Source of the DNA: a bacterium | Lineage (GTDB): Bacteria; Myxococcota_A; Bradymonadia; Bradymonadales; Bradymonadaceae | Assembly (NCBI GenBank): GCA_030427705.1 | Contig: JAUIBR010000023.1 | Span: 41,270 to 105,269 of the forward strand | Reading direction: 5' to 3' | DNA: 64,000 nt | Shown: piece by piece, positions 34,206 to 42,752 of the stretch | Numbering within the stretch: position 1 is the first letter of the stretch | Layout of the letters: the number at the start of each line of letters is the position of its first letter | Translations under genes and position numbers: made by a program | Notes under the pieces: generated by a model | Databases searched by the model: none | What the model was told of the DNA's origin: nothing | The model's input: only the letters and a program-made list of their open reading frames with translations

Positions 34206-35659
34206 TGCGGCGTCAAACTAACTGGTTGATGGCCATACTATGTACGGTCACGGCATCCAACGCCTTCGCCGGCGGATTTGAGATTCCAGAGAACACGACA
34301 TTGGGTGTAGCACGCGGCGGGACCGGCGCGGTCAATCGTTCCGACCCAAGTGCAATCTACTTCAATCCCGCGTTGCTCCCTCGCGCCGACGGGCTACAGG
34401 TGTTGCTAGACACCAATCTTGTGAATCTCAATGTCGATTTTCAGAGAAATCCGCTCGAGACACCTGCGCGGGAGTTTTCGCCCGCGAGCAATGATGCGGG
34501 CTTCTTCCCTGCCCCGTTTCTGGCCGTCAGTTATGACTTCGGCATCGACGATTTGGGCGTTGGCTTGGGGGTGTTCGGACCATCGTCTTATGGGAAACGG
34601 TGTCTGACGGACAGCTCAAGCGGGGAATGTGAGTACATCGTCGACAACAGCGCGCGTCACATGATGATGGAGAGTGACCTGCTTCAGATTTATTTCACGC
34701 TGGGCGCAGGATATGACTTTCACATCCTCGGAGGCACGCTTTCGATTGGGGCCGCAGCCTCGTTGGCTTACCAACAGACTTCGTTCACGGTCGTGGTCGA
34801 CGAGGTCAGTGGAGCTGACGGGAACTGGAACGAAGACCCGCAGGCGCAAGGCCCGCTCGCAGCGAAGGATTTGACGGACATCAAACCCACAGGTTTTTTT
34901 GGAGTCGTCTACGATTGGCAAGGCCTGCGAATTGGGGCTTCCTACCGCCCACCGATTTCCTGGGAAACTAAGGGCGACTTCGACATCGAATTCCCGGAGA
35001 GCATTCAAGGGCTAGTGACCCTCGAAAACCAGGAGATGACGTTCAAGGTCGACCAAGCAGGTTCATTGCGAGCTGGTGTTGGCTATGAACACGGAACCCA
35101 TCCGGGTTTTGAGAATCGCCCGTTGTTTGACGTCGAGTTCAATTTCGTCTGGGAAGACTGGTCACGCACAAAAGCCTTCGAGATCATTCCGACCGCGGAC
35201 TTCGAGCTTGTGGGAACCCCTCAACCCCTGTTCCCCGTCTATCAACCGAAGAATTGGGAAGACACCTACAGCTTCCGCCTTGGTGGGTCGTTTGGAGCGA
35301 CGTCCTGGCTGACGCTACACGGCGGTGGCTCCTATGAGACCGCAGGTCAAAGCCTCGAAAACACCAACGTCGATTTTGTTAGTTGGGAGCGAATCACTGC
35401 AGGGCTTGGCCTTGCCTTCCATCCATTGGACTGGCTGGACGTCGAAGTCGCATACGCCCATACCTTCAGCGGTGACCGTGAAGTCGAGGAAGGTTCGGTG
35501 TACCAACCGATCCCACTTTCAGCGTGTACGGGACCAGATTTCACCGATGCAGCCTGTCAGGAGCCTGGTACACCACCAGGGAATCCACAGAACGAAGGTT
35601 CGTGGTCATCCTCCTTCCAGATTTTAAGTGCAGGGGTGACGGGCCGCTGGGACTTGTAG
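34205..35659 (+). CDS. FadL-family outer membrane protein (second copy)
   Basis: 484 residues. Signal peptide ends ASNAFA; then the hatch GGFEIPENTTLGVARGGTGA and the NPALL motif (FNPALLPRADGL) of the FadL family, followed by beta strands to a terminal SAGVTGRWDL. Clearly distinct from the copy at 6897. Translationally coupled to the upstream methyltransferase. Probably moves hydrophobic substrate across the outer membrane. Confidence 0.88.
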   Translation: MRRQTNWLMAILCTVTASNAFAGGFEIPENTTLGVARGGTGAVNRSDPSAIYFNPALLPRADGLQVLLDTNLVNLNVDFQRNPLETPAREFSPASNDAGFFPAPFLAVSYDFGIDDLGVGLGVFGPSSYGKRCLTDSSSGECEYIVDNSARHMMMESDLLQIYFTLGAGYDFHILGGTLSIGAAASLAYQQTSFTVVVDEVSGADGNWNEDPQAQGPLAAKDLTDIKPTGFFGVVYDWQGLRIGASYRPPISWETKGDFDIEFPESIQGLVTLENQEMTFKVDQAGSLRAGVGYEHGTHPGFENRPLFDVEFNFVWEDWSRTKAFEIIPTADFELVGTPQPLFPVYQPKNWEDTYSFRLGGSFGATSWLTLHGGGSYETAGQSLENTNVDFVSWERITAGLGLAFHPLDWLDVEVAYAHTFSGDREVEEGSVYQPIPLSACTGPDFTDAACQEPGTPPGNPQNEGSWSSSFQILSAGVTGRWDL

Positions 35660-35660
35660 C

Positions 35661-36644
35661 CTAGCCGGCGGGAACAACGACCCGAACACGCGTGCCTTTG
35701 CGGCGCGAAGAGGTGTAGTTCCAATAGCCTCCCACCGATTTCAATGCAGCCCGAGCCGTGGGAAGCCCCAGGCCGGAATGACCACGCTTCGTAGAAAAGA
35801 ACGGGTCTTCGGCGCGAGAGAGTTCGTGTTTCGTCATGCCCCGACCTTTGTCGGAAATCTCGAAGCTAACGCGCTCTCCGATGGGTTTGATCGCGACACG
35901 AACTGTGCCGTCGCTCGGACGGGATTCAATCGCATTAGTCACGAGCGGCGAAATGATCCGCTCGACGACGGATGAGGAAACAACCGTGTCGTTGTCGCCC
36001 TCCACGTCGCATTCGACCTTCACCATTTTGTCCGACCAGCTTGAGATTACGCGCGACACATCCTTAAGGAGCATCGGGAAGCTCTCGTCTTCCTCGTCTT
36101 CGATTTCGAAGCTCTTGGAGAACTCGGTCACGGACGAACTCAATGTAGAAATCGCGTCGACCAAACGGGTGGCTGCTTCCGCCGCATCATCGGGACTGTC
36201 CTTTAGGACTTCAGCCAAAGCGGAGAGTGTTCCAATCTGGGTACTGAGGTCGTTGGCGATGAAGTCTGCTGCATCATTGAGCAAGCTTCTGCGAAGCCGT
36301 TTCATCCGCCATTCATGCGATTTCACGACAGAGGTGTCGTCCACCACGTAGAATGCGATGGCCGTCGATGCGTCAGACGTCACATCCCAATAGCGAAAGC
36401 CGAGGGGATCGCCGTCCTCTCGTTGAATGGTCACGTGGTATTCACGCTCACCACCCGCTGACGCCACAACACGATTGATGGTCAGTCTTGGCCGTCTTTT
36501 GATAGAGAACAAATCGAAGATCGTGGACTCGTCATTCAGATCGAACTCGAGCGCGTCTCGGAAAAACAGAGGTGCCTCCAAGATGCGGCCTTCCACATCA
36601 AGCAGGAGCAATCCCCCTGGAAATCTGCGTTCTGAATCGCCCAC
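35661..36644 (-). CDS. Histidine kinase-like protein lacking the H-box histidine
   Basis: 327 residues (GTG start, AGGTAACCC upstream). N-terminal PAS-like sensor (LLLLDVEGRILEAPLFFRDA) about 12-105. The dimerisation helix contains FIANDLSTQIGTLSALAEVL where a normal HisKA reads A-H-E-L-R-x-P-L: the phospho-acceptor His is Asn and the following residues are altered. The ATPase domain is complete: N box LVTNAIES, G1 DKGRGM, F box EDPFFSTK, G2 HSGLGLP. So it may bind ATP but cannot autophosphorylate on the usual His. Last gene of a tight operon (3 bp after a roadblock protein). Confidence 0.85.
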   Translation of the reverse strand: MGDSERRFPGGLLLLDVEGRILEAPLFFRDALEFDLNDESTIFDLFSIKRRPRLTINRVVASAGGEREYHVTIQREDGDPLGFRYWDVTSDASTAIAFYVVDDTSVVKSHEWRMKRLRRSLLNDAADFIANDLSTQIGTLSALAEVLKDSPDDAAEAATRLVDAISTLSSSVTEFSKSFEIEDEEDESFPMLLKDVSRVISSWSDKMVKVECDVEGDNDTVVSSSVVERIISPLVTNAIESRPSDGTVRVAIKPIGERVSFEISDKGRGMTKHELSRAEDPFFSTKRGHSGLGLPTARAALKSVGGYWNYTSSRRKGTRVRVVVPAG

Positions 36645-36647
36645 GGG

Positions 36648-37028
36648 TTACCTAAAAAGCTCAACAACACCAGCAGTGACGTCGTCTTCGAACTTTCGCA
36701 TGACAGCCTGCGTGAAGCCCAAGGTCGTCTTCACGTCCGTCACGACATGCCAGAAGAACCCTGTGTCCGCTAACGGAAGCGACACGAATGTGGCTTCACC
36801 GCCATGAACGACGATACCACCCACGGTTTTCGACGCGCCCATCTCTTTAAGCGCCCTTGCGGCATTGCCGTAGAGATCGCTGTGAAACGCGTCAGCTGCC
36901 GCAGCTGCGTCGTCCTCGCTGTTTGAAACGCTCGCGAGTGGCAGACCATCCTCGAGTCCAACGATGCTCGTCGAAAGACACCCTGGCAGTTCATTCGAAA
37001 CGCCCTTTAGAAGTTCGAACAATCCCAT
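36648..37028 (-). CDS. Roadblock/LC7-domain protein
   Basis: 126 residues from ATG 37028, GGAG seven bases upstream (a TTG at 37034 is the only longer option). Single roadblock/LC7 fold: GCLSTSIVGLEDGLPLASVS, GGIVVHGGEATFVSLPL. In Myxococcus, MglB of this superfamily is the GAP of the polarity GTPase MglA; this copy has no GTPase gene next to it. Two bases after the stop of the REC-PATAN gene and three bases before the kinase-like gene, so the three are co-transcribed. Confidence 0.8.
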   Translation of the reverse strand: MGLFELLKGVSNELPGCLSTSIVGLEDGLPLASVSNSEDDAAAAADAFHSDLYGNAARALKEMGASKTVGGIVVHGGEATFVSLPLADTGFFWHVVTDVKTTLGFTQAVMRKFEDDVTAGVVELFR

Positions 37029-37030
37029 TC

Positions 37031-38500
37031 TCAATCTCCGTTCAGGGTCTTTTCAAAACGTCGCATCATCACAAGCGCAACACCCAGGCTCGTCTCTCGG
37101 TCGACGACCGCGACGTGCACATAGGAGGTCTGCGCCAGCGTTCTCACGATGACAAACTCATCGTCGAGGGCGAGTTGAAACTCTTTCAATTCATCGGATG
37201 GGTTCACGGCACGAACCGTACGTTCGGCGGCTGCGATGACCTCTCCGAAGAACACCGCGAACTCGTCGGGGTCATAGTCAGACTTAGCCAATTCGACGAA
37301 GTCCAGCGCCATTCCGCGAGCGCGGTCCACGACACCGGTAATCCGCAGCCCTGGACAATCTCGCGCGAACTCCTCGAGCTGGCGCGTAAAGGTATTGTCG
37401 GACAACGCTCTCAGCAGACCACTATTTTCGGTGGTAAACGGACCGCGGAACTCATCATCGTCCAAATCTTCTGCGGACGGAGCGACGACCGTCCGCTCAT
37501 CGTCTTGTGAGGACTTCTCTTCTGTAGCCGCTGCATGCACGATCTCTTCGGCTTCTTCGGCAGTCGCAACGCTCTCGGCCATGACAGTTGGGCGACTGTG
37601 CTGGTCCGTGTTTTCGCGCTCTTCGAGCTCACCCTCAACGGCTGCTTCACTCGCGCGTTCAATCTCTTCAAGCTCTTCATCCGAGAAGAACGAGACCAAC
37701 TCCTCTTCAGCAGCTGCTTCGTTGGCTTCGCTGAGGATGGCATCTACCTCTTCTTCGGAGACACCCATCCCCGTGTCGGTGTTGTCATCAGGCTCGTCAT
37801 ATTCGCTGTCGTCTTCGCTGAGACCCGCTTCGTCAGCGCGCTTAACGCCCTCGAACAACAGGTCCTGCCAGCTCATCGTCACGCTCTTCTGGTGATTCTC
37901 GAAGTCGGACTGCATGAAGATATCGCCCTGTCGCAGGGCGAGCATGCGGAACACCGCTTCATCGCCCTCTTCACCATCAAATTCGCTGTGGGTAACTTCG
38001 CCCTTTTCAAAAACGATTTTGCCGCGATGGCTCTTGTGCTTCAGGTGAAGTAGCGCAGTGCGCTTGGCGAGGCAGAGCATTTGAATGATGTCCGTCAGTT
38101 CGAGGTCGGACAAGACTCCTTGGAACCCTTCTTTTTCGTCCAAAATCTCCAGAATCGCATCTCGCAACTCACCGACATTGAAGGGTTTCTCAATGTAGTG
38201 AGTAATTCCAATGCGGTCCGCGAAGTTTTGGATTCGGTTGGTCCCAAACGCGGTCATGATGATGACACGCGCTTCTGGTGCCACCTCTTTGGCGCGCAGA
38301 ATCAGCTGAAATCCGTCGATCTTGCCTGGCATCTTGATGTCAGAAACGAGCAGATCTACCGACTGTGTTCGAAGCGCCTCAAACCCATCTTCCCCGTTCG
38401 TCGCGGTCGAAATCGCGATATCGTCACGCTCAGGGAACAGGTTCTTTTCGAGCGCCCAAAGAAGATGTTCTTCTTCGTCTACGATCAGAACGTTATACAT
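37031..38500 (-). CDS. Response regulator: REC, PATAN (DUF4388), acidic linker, roadblock-like domain
   Basis: 489 residues (ATG 38500; TTG 38509 is an alternative). Receiver domain about 1-125 with intact phosphorylation site SDIKMPG, conserved DEEE acid triad, MTAFG threonine and EKPF lysine. Then a PATAN/DUF4388 domain (FQGVLSDLELTDIIQMLCLA), an extremely acidic Glu/Ala/Asp linker (about 235-370), and a C-terminal roadblock-like domain (about 375-489: RITGVVDRARGMALDFVEL, YVHVAVVDRETSLGVALVMM). Domain architecture fits a polarity or regulatory switch. First gene of the operon with the roadblock and kinase-like proteins. Confidence 0.85.
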   Translation of the reverse strand: MYNVLIVDEEEHLLWALEKNLFPERDDIAISTATNGEDGFEALRTQSVDLLVSDIKMPGKIDGFQLILRAKEVAPEARVIIMTAFGTNRIQNFADRIGITHYIEKPFNVGELRDAILEILDEKEGFQGVLSDLELTDIIQMLCLAKRTALLHLKHKSHRGKIVFEKGEVTHSEFDGEEGDEAVFRMLALRQGDIFMQSDFENHQKSVTMSWQDLLFEGVKRADEAGLSEDDSEYDEPDDNTDTGMGVSEEEVDAILSEANEAAAEEELVSFFSDEELEEIERASEAAVEGELEERENTDQHSRPTVMAESVATAEEAEEIVHAAATEEKSSQDDERTVVAPSAEDLDDDEFRGPFTTENSGLLRALSDNTFTRQLEEFARDCPGLRITGVVDRARGMALDFVELAKSDYDPDEFAVFFGEVIAAAERTVRAVNPSDELKEFQLALDDEFVIVRTLAQTSYVHVAVVDRETSLGVALVMMRRFEKTLNGD

Positions 38501-38627
38501 GTCGAACAAGCACTCTTAGGGACAGTAATTTGCGCCCTATTTATACATGTATTTGCTCGACCGTAAAGCACGACAGCGCCCGAAACTCGGCGGAATTTTT
38601 GACCATCTGACCTGATGCACTACGTTG

Positions 38628-40199
38628 ATGAAACCCGCTGAGCGAGCGCACGTGACACACCTCATTCGACAAGCTGCATGCACCATCTTTGCGATGGCTC
38701 TGCTGAGTTGTTCCGGCAGCGCGTCGAAAACAGAAGACGTTGAGCTCGTCGGCAAGCCAGAAACAACCCAGATGTCGGACACGGCACAACCCGTGAATCG
38801 CGGAACGCTCTGGTATCAGCTTTCGGTTGGTGACAATGCGCTGAACGCCGCGGTCCGATTGTACTCGCCTGGCGAAACCACCCGATTTTTCCTTCCCGGC
38901 GTGTGGCGTGGCCACTCCGATTATGCTGACCGCATCCGAATTGCCGGAGCACAAGGTGAGAACGGCCCAAGATTCATGACCATTGACCGTCGCTCGGGTC
39001 ATATCGATGTGTCCGCAAAACCCGACGACGAGTGGATTGAACTTCGATATCGGGTCGATCTCACGCCCTCGAACGGAAACGGTCGCTTCCACCCCCGATT
39101 TCAAGACGGTGTGCTGGTCGCCTATGCGCCAACGGTCTTATTGCTGCCGTCGCAACAAGTTCTAAATCAAACCCGAGACATTCCGATTCAGGTCACCTTC
39201 CCGAAGACCTGGAACGTACTATCAACATGGTCACTTGCGCGGTCGGCGACCTCAAAGGTCAACGACCGAAACCGCGCGTACCAATTCATGGCCTACGACC
39301 CGCGTGCGCTCGGCGATGCCTATATCGTCGCCGGACCAAACCTCGCCATGGAGCAGCGCCTTCAAGGAAATGACCAAATCTCGGTTGGCTATCCGCCTTC
39401 ATTTCGGGGCGATCGTCCGGCGATTGCCGACTCCGTATCGACCCTCGTCCAACGCTATCGGAAACGGTTTGGTCACCTCGGCCCCGTCAGCGTCTATGTC
39501 GACCCGGTCCCCTCCAAGACTGCTGAGTATGACGGGTTGGGACGACGCGGTGGATTTGTGCTCTTGCTGCCGCCCGCTGCGACGTCGAATGAAGCCACGA
39601 CTTTGCTGATTGCCCACGAAGCATTCCACCTCTGGAACGGGCATCACATCGTCCCCGAACCTTCGGACGAGCAACGCACGCGATGGTTCAAGGAGGGAGT
39701 GACTCAGTGGATTGCCGTTCGCTCAGCATGTCTTTCCGATGCGTTCGGAAGAAACGACGCACTCAACGAGATCGCCTCCGTTGTCACAAGTTATCTGGCG
39801 AACCCAATCGTTCAGGGAAAATCTGGCAAAGAGCTCGATAAGCTGCGGTTGCCCTATGACCAAGGCTTCCTGTTGGCGATGATGATCGATGGTCGGCTTG
39901 CCCGTGCTTCCAATCGCCGCATCGAAGATTGGATCAATGCGATCACCAAAGGCAATTTGACGTTTGACCTCGCTGGATTGCAGCGCGCCCTGCTTTCCAC
40001 GGCAAATGGCGACCCTAAGCTGCGCAGCCTTTGGTCCGCACACGTTTTGCAGAATCAGCCCATCGACGTTGGCATGAACTTGAGGAACTTAGGGCTTCAC
40101 TATATCCGACCGACCAGCGACACTCCTCCACGTGTGATTCCTCTCGAAGGCGAGTCTCCGCTTTACGAGGAGCTGCTGAACACGTGCACGGAAGATTGA
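38628..40199 (+). CDS. Lipoprotein metallopeptidase, M61/M1-like
   Basis: 523 residues from ATG 38628 (no good RBS; GTG 38652 is an alternative). Lipobox-like LLSC (AMALLSCSGS). N-terminal beta-sandwich region, then the zinc motif HEAFHLWN (HExxH) followed about 30 residues later by WFKEGVTQWIA, whose Glu is the third zinc ligand in M61/M1 peptidases. A glycyl- or other aminopeptidase at the outer membrane or periplasm is likely. Its TGA overlaps the next ATG (TGATG). Confidence 0.82.
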   Translation: MKPAERAHVTHLIRQAACTIFAMALLSCSGSASKTEDVELVGKPETTQMSDTAQPVNRGTLWYQLSVGDNALNAAVRLYSPGETTRFFLPGVWRGHSDYADRIRIAGAQGENGPRFMTIDRRSGHIDVSAKPDDEWIELRYRVDLTPSNGNGRFHPRFQDGVLVAYAPTVLLLPSQQVLNQTRDIPIQVTFPKTWNVLSTWSLARSATSKVNDRNRAYQFMAYDPRALGDAYIVAGPNLAMEQRLQGNDQISVGYPPSFRGDRPAIADSVSTLVQRYRKRFGHLGPVSVYVDPVPSKTAEYDGLGRRGGFVLLLPPAATSNEATTLLIAHEAFHLWNGHHIVPEPSDEQRTRWFKEGVTQWIAVRSACLSDAFGRNDALNEIASVVTSYLANPIVQGKSGKELDKLRLPYDQGFLLAMMIDGRLARASNRRIEDWINAITKGNLTFDLAGLQRALLSTANGDPKLRSLWSAHVLQNQPIDVGMNLRNLGLHYIRPTSDTPPRVIPLEGESPLYEELLNTCTED

Positions 40200-40840
40200 T
40201 GAGCACCATCCAAGACCTGGAAGACAACTACCCGGAATACCTCGACGACGCGCTTGGCTACGCATACAGCGCCTGGGACGCGACGCCAGAGGCAGAGGTG
40301 CTTGCTCACGACCGTGTGCTCTTCGCTGACAGCATGGATGGACTGGACCCAGCGGGTCTTTCCGACCTGGAACGCTGGGCGTACGCGCGTCGGGCCGCGA
40401 AGTCTGGAGACACCGAAGCGTTCGTCAGCGCCACCGAAATGATTTTGGCCTCCAAGGAGCCCCATCCAGCCCTGGCCATCGAAGAAATCTATGTACGTGC
40501 GATAGATGTGGTGGCAGATGCACAACGATTTGATGAGGCCGATGAATGGGTTGCCAGGCTGAAGAAAGCGTTTCCTGAATACGAGGATCTTCCGCTCATT
40601 GAAGCCATCCTTGTCGCACGACAAGATGCCGGCCGGGGCCACGTTGCGCTTGAGAAGCTGGTCGCCTCCGATATCGATGACGAGACTTGGATCGACCTTG
40701 TGTCTGAATTGTTGAGGATTGGGCGCCGCGAATTGGCCCTCACTTGGATCAGCTTGGCCAAACGACGTCTTACCGAGACGAAAAATCGAACAGGTTTGGT
40801 GGATATACGGCTTCTCGAGAATCAGCTGAAACGCGCGTAA
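40199..40840 (+). CDS. Helical repeat (TPR-like) protein
   Basis: 213 residues from ATG 40199 overlapping the peptidase stop. Consists of amphipathic helices with spacing like TPR units (LERWAYARRAAKSGDTEAFV, DAQRFDEADEWVARLKKAFP, GRGHVALEKLVASD). No signal peptide, so cytoplasmic. Translationally coupled to the M61-like gene. An upstream frame beginning at 40031 is inside that gene. Function unknown. Confidence 0.75.
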   Translation: MSTIQDLEDNYPEYLDDALGYAYSAWDATPEAEVLAHDRVLFADSMDGLDPAGLSDLERWAYARRAAKSGDTEAFVSATEMILASKEPHPALAIEEIYVRAIDVVADAQRFDEADEWVARLKKAFPEYEDLPLIEAILVARQDAGRGHVALEKLVASDIDDETWIDLVSELLRIGRRELALTWISLAKRRLTETKNRTGLVDIRLLENQLKRA

Positions 40841-42607
40841 TTACTGCATTACGAAACTTCGGTTAATCTCAACCGACTTGCCCTGCCAGGCTGCAAATCG
40901 CCAACGACCGCGGTGGGAGTTCATGCACTTGTCGAATTCCGTGTTCGTCATCGACGATGGCTTGACTGATACCTTCGACACCTTGCCGGTCGGCTCAACG
41001 GTCACAGATAGATAGATTTTCTTCGCGTTGAACTTCGCGCGTCGTGCGTGGCGCTCGCGGCAGATTGCGACCGACTTCGTTACCCGCCGGAATCCACGCT
41101 TCGCCGCGTCTTTTGTAAGTTCGGTAGGCATCGCAGCACCCGCCGCGAGCTTGTCTTCAGGCCGAGCAATCGCAGACCCTGACCCTTTGTACGCCAACAA
41201 GGCTTCACGGCCAGTGAGCTTCTTCTCAGGCTCTTCTGCTTCGGGCTTTTCGACCTTCTTCTCTTTCGGCTTTTCCGCTGACGCGATTTTAGGAGGCTTT
41301 GGCTCCTCGGTCTTGATGTTGGTCTTCTTGACGACCGCCTTGGGCTCGGCTTTTTCGACCTTTTCTTCCTCTTCGAACTCCATTTCGAGTTCTTTTACAT
41401 CGACGTCCTTATCGATGACCTCTTCTTCGAGGTCGATCTTGCCGAATTCATTTAGAACGTTCTTCTTGTAGGTCTTTTCGACCAGTTCTGTTTTTTGCTT
41501 TTCTTGAACAACGGCGACCGCGGGTTCCTGGTTCTTCTCGGTGTTCATGTAGAGATAAAGCGCGACACCCAAGATAGCGGCGAAGAACGCCCCAATTCCC
41601 ATCGCCGCGTAGATCACCTTTCCGCGACCTTCTTTCTGCAGCGCGGCAATTTCGATCAGAAGCGAACCGGTCGTCGTTTGGCTTTGCGTCGTCGGAGGCG
41701 GCGCATGCCCTTCGAGCTTTGGAACATCAGGGAAGAACGGAATCGAACCGGAATCGCTCGGCGACGGAGGCAGGTCCGCAGGTTGTGTCAGCACATCCGA
41801 GCGCGAACTTGTCTCGACCTGCGGAATCGCATCTTCGGCGGGAGCCGGACCCGCGTCCTTTGACGGTAGGTCAAACCCAGGCAGATCGATTGCAGACTTC
41901 GACCGTGGCACATCGCTCTGACCAACCGGTGGAGCGGCCTCGACGCCTGGGGCGAACGTCAACATCGCGGTCGGCGCGTCGTCGAACGTCTCGGGCTGTT
42001 GCGGTTCTGGCGTCGTTGCTTTCGCTGGCTCAGGCTGTTCGGATTTGAGTTTCTCGCGCAGCTTGTCCAGGCGATCTTGGCGTGGTGCCCCCATCGGTGT
42101 GACAGAGCGCGCCTTCGCTTCTGGCGTAGGCTTTGCGGACTCAGGCACCGCACCGGCTTGTGGCCCAGCTGGTGCCTTATCGACTTTGATCGCTTCCAGC
42201 GGCCCGGTAAAGCCGATGGTTTTTGCACGCGGCTTGACCGCGGCCCCTTTTGAGAGCGAATCGCGGAAGACATCGACCTCTTTGACGGGTTTCCACGCGA
42301 CTAGCGTTTCGTGCCAGACATAGGTTTCGTCACCAAGTTCACCGGTTCCGTAACGCTGCTTCAGGGTCGCCAGATCAAATGGGCCGAAGCTCTCGCCGTT
42401 AAGCGAATAGTGCCAATTGGTCTGGGGAACGGCGGCGGCGGGCGGTGGCGCAGGTCGAGCCGATGCGGCTGGCGCAACTGGCGTTTGTGCCTCACGAACC
42501 GTGATGATGTGACCACAGTTTTTGCACCTAACCTTTAGAATCTTCCCCCGAACCTTTTCTTCCGCAATGGAGTACTTCGTGTTGCAGGAGTCGCAATAGA
42601 ACTTCAT
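40841..42607 (-). CDS. GltJ/AgmX-like protein: zinc ribbon, GYF, membrane segment, AgmX tail
   Basis: 588 residues. Domain order: MJ0042-type zinc ribbon at 1-40 (MKFYCDSCNTKYSIAEEK, CKNCGH), GYF_2 domain about 66-115 (NWHYSLNGESFGPFDLATLK), long Pro/Ala/Glu cytoplasmic linker, membrane segment around 338-355 (MGIGAFFAAILGVALYLYMN), Lys/Glu/Pro periplasmic spacer (about 370-480) and the C-terminal AgmX/PglI domain with paired Cys (AICRERHA, DKCMNSH). This is the architecture described for Myxococcus GltJ/AgmX, whose zinc-ribbon and GYF domains contact MglA in gliding focal adhesions. Orthology is inferred from architecture, not sequence comparison. Confidence 0.85.
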   Translation of the reverse strand: MKFYCDSCNTKYSIAEEKVRGKILKVRCKNCGHIITVREAQTPVAPAASARPAPPPAAAVPQTNWHYSLNGESFGPFDLATLKQRYGTGELGDETYVWHETLVAWKPVKEVDVFRDSLSKGAAVKPRAKTIGFTGPLEAIKVDKAPAGPQAGAVPESAKPTPEAKARSVTPMGAPRQDRLDKLREKLKSEQPEPAKATTPEPQQPETFDDAPTAMLTFAPGVEAAPPVGQSDVPRSKSAIDLPGFDLPSKDAGPAPAEDAIPQVETSSRSDVLTQPADLPPSPSDSGSIPFFPDVPKLEGHAPPPTTQSQTTTGSLLIEIAALQKEGRGKVIYAAMGIGAFFAAILGVALYLYMNTEKNQEPAVAVVQEKQKTELVEKTYKKNVLNEFGKIDLEEEVIDKDVDVKELEMEFEEEEKVEKAEPKAVVKKTNIKTEEPKPPKIASAEKPKEKKVEKPEAEEPEKKLTGREALLAYKGSGSAIARPEDKLAAGAAMPTELTKDAAKRGFRRVTKSVAICRERHARRAKFNAKKIYLSVTVEPTGKVSKVSVKPSSMTNTEFDKCMNSHRGRWRFAAWQGKSVEINRSFVMQ

Positions 42608-42752
42608 CGACCGCCTTCGACTAGCACGCGTGAGGCCCTTAACTTAAGGCCTGAAAATCAGGTCTGCAACCCGCTGAGCGTATTGTTTCAACTTTTGTTT
42701 GGCGCAGATTGATTCCCTGCGCCCTCAACCCACTGACGGCGAACCAGAAACG

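Noticed and set aside
37395..37895. Ser-rich plus-strand frame opposite the acidic linker of the REC-PATAN protein
   Set aside because: A shadow of Glu codons on the other strand.
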